From Chinchilla lanigera (lineage: Eukaryota > Chordata > Mammalia > Rodentia > Chinchillidae), in contig NW_004955426.1 of assembly GCF_000276665.1 (NCBI RefSeq), forward strand, positions 362,919 to 426,918: 64,000 nt of DNA. The letters are read 5' to 3'. The notes under the pieces are model-generated. The model was not told the DNA's origin. It saw only the letters and a program-made list of their open reading frames with translations, and did not search any database. Each line of letters begins with the position of its first letter. Position 1 is the stretch's first letter. Made by a program: the position numbers and the translations under genes. Below, one piece after another: positions 56,201 through 64,000 of the stretch.

Positions 56201-58334
56201 CTTCACTCCTCTGCACCGTCGCGGCAGAAGCTCTGCTTCCTTCCAGTAAACTCGCATCTGTGGGATGCCTGGGGAAGGTATGGCAGCTGAGGGGTGGGGG
56301 CACATATAGACATGATCCTTAGGGAGAGACGAAAGAGTCGCTGAGCATCTTTAGTAAAGAGAAAGACAGTCCCTAATTAACACATAGCACTTCCCAAGGA
56401 GAGAGTCAGTCCCAGGTGCCAGGCCAGACACCACAGCCAAAGAATAGATCTGTGACACCAAGGTGCCGCCCCATTAAAATCTCTGGTCCAGCTGGCTATG
56501 CATTTCATTGTGTGCCATTACCTTCACCTTTGTCACGACGCCGAGCTGGGGCTGCTTGGATGTTGGCAGAGCTCCTAAGGGGAGGGAAAAGTGACGTACC
56601 CACCTCGCTGGGCCGAGCCTTGTGGGGGACTGTTTGCTACCTGTGTGTGTCTGCCAGGCATCTACTTGGAAGCTCACTGACGCAAATGCCAAAACACCAA
56701 CGGTGCATTGTTCGGGTGCAAAACAAAACACATAGCACAAAAGTGAGCCTGTGTGGTCGGTTCAAGGCATACAGAGCCTGAGCATTCCATTTCCTGTGCT
56801 GTCCCAAAATGTCACACGAATGTCTCTTAAAACTTTAAGTTAGAAAGTTAAAAAGCACAGCACCTTTGATTCTGTTTAGGGCCGAAATAACTCATAAATA
56901 TCCACCCAGGAACTCCCTTTGACCAAAGCGGGGAGACGGCCTTGGTATGGACGAACCAACCTCTGGCGTTCCTGGCATACTGACCTCTATTTCCTCCTCC
57001 CGGCCGGCGCCTAGCACAGTTCCCGCCTCAGGAACCCCAGCAATACAGGGCTGTTACTCATCGTGCTGTGCTTTGACTCTAAACAAAACTCACAGATACC
57101 CCTTTTTATTTCACTTCATTTGCACCATGAAAATCCCAGAAGAGAAACAGGCGTGTACAAACTTGTGCTACAGATGGAGACGCAGGCACCGAAGCGCAGT
57201 GCCTTCCCTGGGCCAGCAGGAGCTGTGGGCCGCACCCCAGGATCCTGGGACTCTATCCCTTAGCGCAGGGCTTTCCTAGACAGAAATGCTTCCTGCCTGT
57301 GGCAGGCGGGATGCAGGAAGCCTGGGTCAGGGGGACTCTGCACCTAAACTGCCTTCAGTGACACAAATGTGGCCTAGGGATAAGGAAAGAAGCTACACAG
57401 AGAAGGTGGTGCTGGGCTGCATCAAGTCCAGCACTGGTCACTTCTATGGCTCTGTCCCCTCGGGGATGCCAACCCTAGCAAGGGTAGACGCCCCCATGCC
57501 CACCTTGGCCAGGGTCTTTCCGCCTGTCTCCCAGGGATGCAGCCAGCAGGGCACGGAGTGGCGCGTCAAGCGCCAGGGCCTGGTGTTGTTTCCTCCTCCA
57601 CCTGGAGAAGCGAGGTTCCCTCTGCCTGCTGACGTGACCTGCCTCCCCCAGGTCCCCTGTACTCTGCCGAAGCTGGAAACCCCTGCTCGGGGCTCTTGTC
57701 CCTCACATCTGAAGCCTTGGGCAGAGGAAATCAAACTCCCCCTCCTGGCAGCATTTGTCTGGGGCCGAGGCCGTCCCGCCCTTCCCACTGGAGAGTAACT
57801 TTTTCCACCCAAGGTCAGAACAAATGAAGCAGAAGTGACTCACTGGCGTCCAGCGGCTCCAACTTCCTCCTGTTTGTACTTTTCCCTTCTGACTTCTTGG
57901 CTCTGCAGCCGCCCTGGGGAAGCTGCCCCGCTTGCCTGTGAAGTAGGGGAGCACGGCTGTGTGGAGCTCTGTATCCCCAGTGTTAAGGCCCAGGGCTCCC
58001 CATGCTGGGCTCGGTGGTTCTTTCAAGGATGTCCCACTCCTGCCTTGGGGGCTCCAGGCTCCAAGGTCTAGGTCTCACCCGAGAGGCGGTTCACATGGAA
58101 ACGGGGAGGGGGACACCTCCGCAGCGCCCAGAGCCACCACACAGCCACACGACTCTGCCAGGGGCCCTGTGAGCCCAGCCCGAGCTGACGTCAGGTCCCT
58201 GGAAATCCAGTGGAGCTCCTCCATCTTAAATGGCAACCAGAAGCTGGCAGTGCAGTCCTACTGCCAAAAAGCTGTCTTTGAACTTACAAACCTCAGCTAG
58301 AGTTGTAGGCATCCTAAGTAACTCCCCACTACAC

Positions 58335-58490
58335 ACACTCTTTGGGCAGGAGAATCAAAGAGGCTTTGCAACCAGACACATCCAGATTCCAGTCCTGTTT
58401 CAGATGATCCCTGTGGGAATGACCTTGTGCATGACCTTTCTCAGCAGTCTCCTTGACCATGAAATGGGCAGCGTCAGTCCCTCGTAGGAT
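58335..58490 (+). mobile_element. MIR SINE
   Basis: tttgcaaccagacacatcca gattccagtcctg ... gcatgacctttctcagcagt ctccttgaccatgaaatggg follows the MIR order. Confidence 0.65.
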
Positions 58491-59039
58491 GGGAAGACAA
58501 AGCTAGACGCAGGGTAGAAGGTACCTGGTAAAAGTACATCACTGGTATTCAATTTCAGACTTCTAGAATGGTGCCGGCTTGGCTGTTAATACCCAGGACA
58601 ATGTGCTCCTCTTCCAAGAGCCCAGGAAGATGAGACATCCTCAGGATCTCAACAGGCAGAATGGCACACAACAGACAAGAGTCATGCAGAATGTTCAGTC
58701 CTGTTTTGTGGACAGTGCTGACTTGGGCTGCCTCGCTTCTGCCCGCTACAGTACTTTACAGATGGTGGCCGGTTCAGAGGTCAGGACACCAACCTGGCAC
58801 GGGGAGGCAGGTTATCCAAGGGGCGTTCTCCCCCTTGCACCCAGACTAGGAGGGTGAGAGCGCCTAGAGCCTCACTGGGCTGAGCAGCAGGTGACGAGGG
58901 CAGACAGTGCAACCTGACCAGATTCCCAGTGACCCACAAGCCCAGCACAGTCTTGAAGCTCTGACCTCTCCTCAGTGAGGTGCGGGTAAAGTGCAGGTCC
59001 CGGCCTCGGCCTCAGGGGTTCTGATCGCTCTTCAGCCTC

Positions 59040-59101
59040 TACACTGTGTGCGTGCTTGTGTGCTTGTGCGTGTGCTCTTGTGTGTATGTGTGTGTGTGCA
59101 T
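59040..59101 (+). repeat. (TG)n-rich simple repeat
   Basis: gtgcttgtgtgcttgtgcgt ... gtgtatgtgtgtgtgtgcat. Confidence 0.85.
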
Positions 59102-60167
59102 ATGTTCGTGGGTGAATACACAAATACAGAAAACCCAAGGCCTCTCCCTAAGTCAGAGAAAAAGAGCATTTATCACCAGCAAAATGAACAAGCACAAGCC
59201 ATTCTAACTCAGCAAGAGCTCCCTGAGCACCAGCCCCTCAGCAACAGGGGCGGTAGTGTAGTAAGGACCGGGTCATCCGTGCGTGCTCTGGAATCACCAC
59301 GGGAGAGGAAGTGTGACACTGGGGCCCTGCACAGTAAGCTCACCTCCCCGCTCTGGAGAGAGATGGTAGCTCGTCTTGACCCCAGACTGCAGGCAATGTC
59401 TCAGAGGAGGGGATGGCAAGTGTTTACAGCTCCGGCCACCTCTGGGGAGGGACGACTTCCCTGAGCCTCAGCCGCCTGGGATGATCTTCCTGTGGAGCTG
59501 CCACTAGCTTTGCTGTATGTGTCACTGTTCAGGACCCGGGCTGCAGACACCGCGCTGGCCATGGAGAGCTGACCCTCCGCGCCTCTGTGTCAGGGTAGCA
59601 GGTGGCTGAAACAAGGGAGAGGGAGGTGGCTACAGCCTAGGGAGCTGCGACAATCAAGTCAAAGCACAATGGGAGGGGAGGGCCCAGGTAGCCCTCGGTT
59701 TAGAACACCTGGTTTCCGACTGCAAGGCGGGGCCAGAACAGACAGGTGTGAGGATCCACGGGGATGGGACGGCAGCCTAGTCCTGACACCAAGGAGCCCA
59801 GCTCACTGGGAGGCTGGTCATACGGGACCGGGAGAAGGACAAATAGATGTTGGTTCCCTGGTTCCGGCCTGAACTCAGCACTGGGGGCTCAAGAAGGCGT
59901 CTTCGAGCCTGGAGAGAGGCAGGCTTGAGAGAAGACGGTGGTGCGTTCCCTGTGCAGGCAGCCGGATACATTTCTGGGAGTGCAGATTGAGCTATCAATC
60001 AACGTATGACTAAGAGGAAAGACACAGAAAAGCAGGAAGTTTGCTTTCTGTACATACCAGAGTGAGTGAATTTTATTTTTTGTCTTTTTTTCTTTTTACC
60101 GATACCTGTTTACAAATATTTACTTTTTCGTGCACTGTGTTCTTTTTAATCTAGTGTGGATCTGATG

Positions 60168-60270
60168 GTTTTTTTTTTTTTTTTGGTTTTTCTCCGGTAC
60201 TGGGAACCGAACTCACGACCTTGCCCTTGCCAGGCAGGCGCTTTGCCGCTGAGCTAAATCCCCAGCCCCT
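60168..60270 (-). mobile_element. ID SINE
   Basis: T-run, ctccggtactgggaaccgaa ... ccaggcaggcgctttgccgc tgagctaaatccccagcccc; flanked by tctgatg on both sides. Confidence 0.9.
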
Positions 60271-61007
60271 CTGATGTTTTTAATACTCATTTGTGTGGGC
60301 ATCCCATTCACTTTGATTGGCTAAATTAGGCTTTAATTACCATGGCTACTTTCTGAAACATTTAAGTACAGAGTACCTTCGAGTTACAGGGGAAGGTTCA
60401 GACTTAGCCCAAGGGAAACTTGAGAAAGACAGCAACAGACACCTCTGGAGCCCCGTGACCACAATGTCTTATTTTTCAGAGCTTTGGGGAAATGAGATAT
60501 AAACAGATGTACAGAGTAGCAGGGCTTAAGGAATTAAAGCAGATTTATAATCTTATCCATTCTCCGGTGTTTTTAGAAACCTGACCGCCAGTAAGTTCAG
60601 GTGAATGGATAAAACACGTCACCAAACGCCTAGGTTCAAATGAACAGCAAATGGGAAGCTCTATCCAACCGGAAGCCGGCCCCCAGCACTGGGTGAGACG
60701 AGCGTCCATGGAGTCCTCCTGGGAGACAAGGGTGGGAAGAGGCAGGATGCAGAGGCAGCCCAGGCCTCCCCCAGCACGAGCAGCATCAACTTTTCTGCCT
60801 TTTTCAGCGACTGGGACGCTTTCTCCTGACTAGCCCGGAATCCCCGTTTTTGTCTATCAAACTCTATGTGCTTCCGGGTTCGGAGACTGCCAGCTTCCCG
60901 CGTGAGGTGAACGCAGGTCAGAGAACATGAACAACATGCACGCAGATGGTCGTCCTAGCTTTGCTCTGAATGCAGAGAAGCGGGGTAACAGTGCAGGTGC
61001 TGGGGTT

Positions 61008-61402
61008 GGGGTACGGTTAAGTGTGCCCCCCCGGGCTTCACGTGTTGAAATTGAACCCTGACAGTGGGGAATGAAGAGGTTAGAAACTTAACCACACAAG
61101 TAGGGGCGGAGGCTGTGCAAGCCGATTGGGGTAAGCTCACGAGAGCAGCGCCATGACTGAATACTGGTAGCTTTATAAGGAGAGGAACAGAGACCACAGA
61201 AAACCAGAAGAGACCAGAAGAGCCCCCCCCCCCCCACACACTTCCCGTTGTTGCCTGGTGCTGAGGGTGCAGCTGGGGGACTTGGCAGCAGGAAGGCCAC
61301 CCTCAGATGGCTTGGCCCTCCAGGACAATTTGCCAAAATAAAGCACTTTTGTTTATGAAGTATCCAGCCCAGGGTGTTTTGTTATAGTAACACAAGATGG
61401 AT
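61008..61402 (+). mobile_element. MaLR-type LTR, sense
   Basis: Contains cacgtgttgaaattgaaccc, ctttataaggagaggaacag, aaaataaagcacttttgttt and ttttgttatagtaacacaag in MaLR LTR order. A C-run (about 61219-61234) interrupts it. Confidence 0.75.
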
Positions 61403-64000
61403 GCAGAGAGCAGCAGGCTAGCAGCCCTTTCCCCACAAAGAACGCAGGTTTTAAAAGCACAGACACGGCTCTGCATGTCTGTGTTCTGAACAGATGTGAG
61501 GTAACCTGCAGGCAGCTGGAAGTGGACCTGCTGTGGTGCCTCTGTAGGTCGGAACATTGGATAGAAGCCTGGACTGGTAATCTTATGGTCCAACTTGATG
61601 CCGGACCACCGCCTTGGAAAACAGCCAGCCACAGCAGAAAGTGTGTGTGCTAAGCTCTCCTCTGAGCCTTTCTTCCCTGCAGTGTGCCTCAAGAGCAAAC
61701 AGCAGTTGGGTCTCTCAGTTCACTCACTGGGCTGAAGTGGCCCTCAACTCGGTTATCCTCACACTGACGGAAACTGCTGCAAAGGAACACCTAAGGGTGT
61801 CATTTGCCGTTTTATTCTTGACTTACACAAATTTAAAATTGTCTTTTTAGCAGCACCACCCACGATTCTGACACATTCCTGGCACACCCTGGACAGGCTT
61901 CCCAGCGCTCCATAGCTGTCCCTTGAGGGACCTTTCTTGTCAGCCAACCACATGGAGACCACTGGCCCAAGGACTCGAAATGACTGGGCATCACTGGAGA
62001 AGTCCTCAGCCTCAGGCTTGCCGTAAGTCTCCAATTCCTGTGCATGTATTTCCCACCCTGGCCTCTCCTGACTGAGAAACTCCCTTTCTGGTATCCTCCA
62101 CTCAAGAGCAAGGTGATGGAGACCACTACGAAGCAGCCCCGAGCAGGACTTAAATTAACCAGTTGGCTTTCCATGTTTACTTGTGAGTCTGTCCAAGGCC
62201 CAGCCTCCTTGTCTGGATTGAACCTCTGTGAGTCACTAATTCCTACTAAGGCCTGTAATGGCAGGTGAAGCTGGAAAGCCTCAAAGTATAAGACAAGATC
62301 ACAGCCAAGGACACCTGGATCCAACTTACATCAGATAAAGACTGTAGCCTCAGGCACCTCACTCCTGGGTGGATTAATTTAATACCTTACTTGGAGAAGT
62401 CCTTGAGTGGCTCCTCCCTTCTTGAGTACTCCCCTCCCTTCTTCTGATAACCAAATAAATGCGGGCTGCCCAGAGAAGGTCTTGGTCTTAGCCCTGAGAG
62501 AATCTTGAATTCTGGGTTAGGGCTCTGATCCTCCTGGAGCCCTGAAATCATTCCATTTACCTCTCACATTTAGCCTTTGCCGTACACTTGTTTGGGAGAT
62601 AGTGGACCTGATCAGCCTGCAGTAACTAAGGGATGTTATTTACCTGACAGTAAGGCAGATGTGCTCTGCACAGTCTCACACACGTGTGGCTCAGGAGGTG
62701 CTGTGTGCCCTGCCCTGTCCCTAGACAGCTGTCCCAGCACCCAAATCACCTCCCTCCTTCCATACCCACTTATCTCGGGGCCTCGGCTGTCGCACGGGTG
62801 GCTGGGGTTGTTCCTTCAGACCCTGCTCCACACACCGTGCTCTCCGCAGCAAAGAGCCCTCAGTGCCGCGCCTGCTCTGCTTTCCTCACAGCACCGAGAA
62901 GTCCACAGGCCACGGTAGCCCCTCAATCACTGTCCTCTGGCGACACAAGCTCTGTGAGCAGAGGGGCTCTGCTTTGTTCACTAGCGCGCTGGCACACAGC
63001 ACACGCTCACAGATAGGAGGGGAATGAATGAACAGCGAGTGGCATGCTTGGAGGTGAGCCCTGTGGGGAACAGCGAATCGCTGCAGTGGAACAGATCACA
63101 GTCCCCTCCACACCTACTGCGCCAATGGGGGCAGTGACTAGTCCCTCAGCCATGGTCTCTGCTTAGTCCCAGTGGCGCCCCTGGGACTGACCTTACTCAT
63201 ATACCTCTCAGTTTCTCATTCTGAATGTGTCTGGCCACTACATAGGTCCATCTCTGGGTTCAAACGTGCACACTCTGGGGACCAGGTCTGGCTCTAGAGT
63301 GGCCCACGACGGGCTCTGGGAGGAGACCCTTCCTTTCGCTGTAGCTGGTGCCAGCTGTCTGCAGCCCTTGGCCTGGGCCTGACCTCTGTCAGCCTCACAG
63401 CGTCAGAGCCTGGAGCTTGCTTGCAGGCTCTAGTTCCAGGTTCCGGTGTTTGGTCAGCTGCCCCTGGACTTCACTCCTTTTTGGCCTAAACCAGGGCATT
63501 GTTCATCTCACAGATCCTGGAGACAAGGGCTGAGGTAGGGCCAGGTGGTATCGGCTGCAGGAGAGGGGAGGCCCACGGGCTTCTGCCTGGCCATTTGCGT
63601 ACCCGAGTTCCCAGCCTCCATTCCACTGCAAACGGTAGGTCTACGACGACCTTAACCATGTCTGACTTAGGGATGGGTGGATGACCCACTTCTGGCCAGC
63701 GACTTTGCTAGGGAGCTTTCGGAAAGTTTTCCTTGCTCTTAAAAAAGACCGAGATGCCTGTTTCAGCCTCTGGAAAGCACTTTCCTGGATGAGAGCCTGG
63801 GCCTGCTGTGGCCAACCCTCTACAGCTGGGCAAGTGGCCCAGGAGGCCAGCAGAGTTCCCAGCAGCGCAGAGCAGAGGTGCATGGGGACAGCCCCAGGGC
63901 TCCTCTCTCTTGCAGCCAACGCCACCCAGCCCTGCCTCAAGCGACTACTGCATCCAGGCCATGTGAGCACAGACAGCTGCTGCTCGAGCATGCCTCGCTC

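Larger units (their letters stand above)
38387..64000 (-). other. DAP: DAP intron, continuing past the window edge
   Basis: About 25.6 kb with no recognised DAP exon. Repeats identified: ID (38435-38538, 60168-60270), B1 (42353-42509, 48262-48375), L1 remnant (43060-43645, interrupted by SINEs), MaLR LTRs (44867-45229, 51275-51590, 61008-61402), MIRs (46190-46420, 56078-56200, 58335-58490 and weaker pieces near 57105 and 62955), and B1-dID (53198-53403). The stretches 38557-42350, 45235-46190, 46421-48260, 48376-51274, 51591-53197, 53404-56077, 58491-60167 and 61403-64000 hold no feature I can name. AT-richer islands near 48560-48660 and 54930-55110 look like possible conserved non-coding sequence. 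Assignment to DAP assumes the human gene structure. Confidence 0.7.

Noticed and set aside
38387..64000. Search for DAP exons encoding residues 1-50 on the - strand.
   Set aside because: No sequence resembling the expected reverse complement was found; these exons are presumed to lie beyond the window.
1..64000. CRISPR arrays, operons, toxin-antitoxin or phage-like modules.
   Set aside because: No regularly spaced repeats or tight gene clusters; the window is a repeat-rich mammalian locus with spliced genes.

Overview
This is 64 kb of mammalian nuclear DNA, from a rodent. The SINE content shows this: 7SL-derived B1 elements (many with the internal duplication), tRNA-like ID elements and B1-dID dimers occur together, and no B2 or B4 elements were recognised. 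That mix suggests an ID-rich, non-murid rodent (squirrel-related, hystricomorph or castorid type); I cannot name the species. Older mammalian repeats (MIR, L1 remnants, MaLR-type LTRs, a MER2/Tigger element) are also present.

Two protein-coding genes are visible, both incomplete because exons lie outside the window. On the + strand, the last three coding exons of ANKRD33B lie at 2725-2854, 7639-7779 and 18242-19062. They encode four ankyrin-type repeats and the long basic C-terminal tail, 363 residues in all. On the - strand, the last two coding exons of DAP (death-associated protein 1) lie at 38344-38386 and 37069-37182. They encode residues 52-102 of the 102-residue protein. The two genes are convergent, as I recall for human 5p15.2, and about 16 kb of intergenic DNA separates their probable poly(A) signals (19894 and 35691).

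Layout: 1-2724 ANKRD33B intron; 2725-19062 ANKRD33B exons and introns, with an orphan CpG island at 3780-4260, an interstitial telomere tract at 9901-9925 and an AT-rich candidate enhancer near 16000; 19063-about 19920 3'UTR; 19920-35670 intergenic, with a simple-repeat tract, a split duplication, an isolated CpG cluster containing a perfect CTCF core, and a degenerate minisatellite; 35670-37182 DAP terminal exon; 37183-38343 DAP intron; 38344-38386 small DAP exon; 38387-64000 DAP intron, to the window edge.

I found no CRISPR, operon or other prokaryote-like system, and no convincing third protein-coding gene. The most unusual items are an 81-bp hAT MITE with an 8-bp target duplication that resembles the horizontally transferred OC1 family (15091-15171), a fairly young ID insertion just upstream of a 43-nt DAP exon, and the CTCF/CpG cluster between the convergent genes. 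Most long open frames in the GC-rich stretches look like chance.
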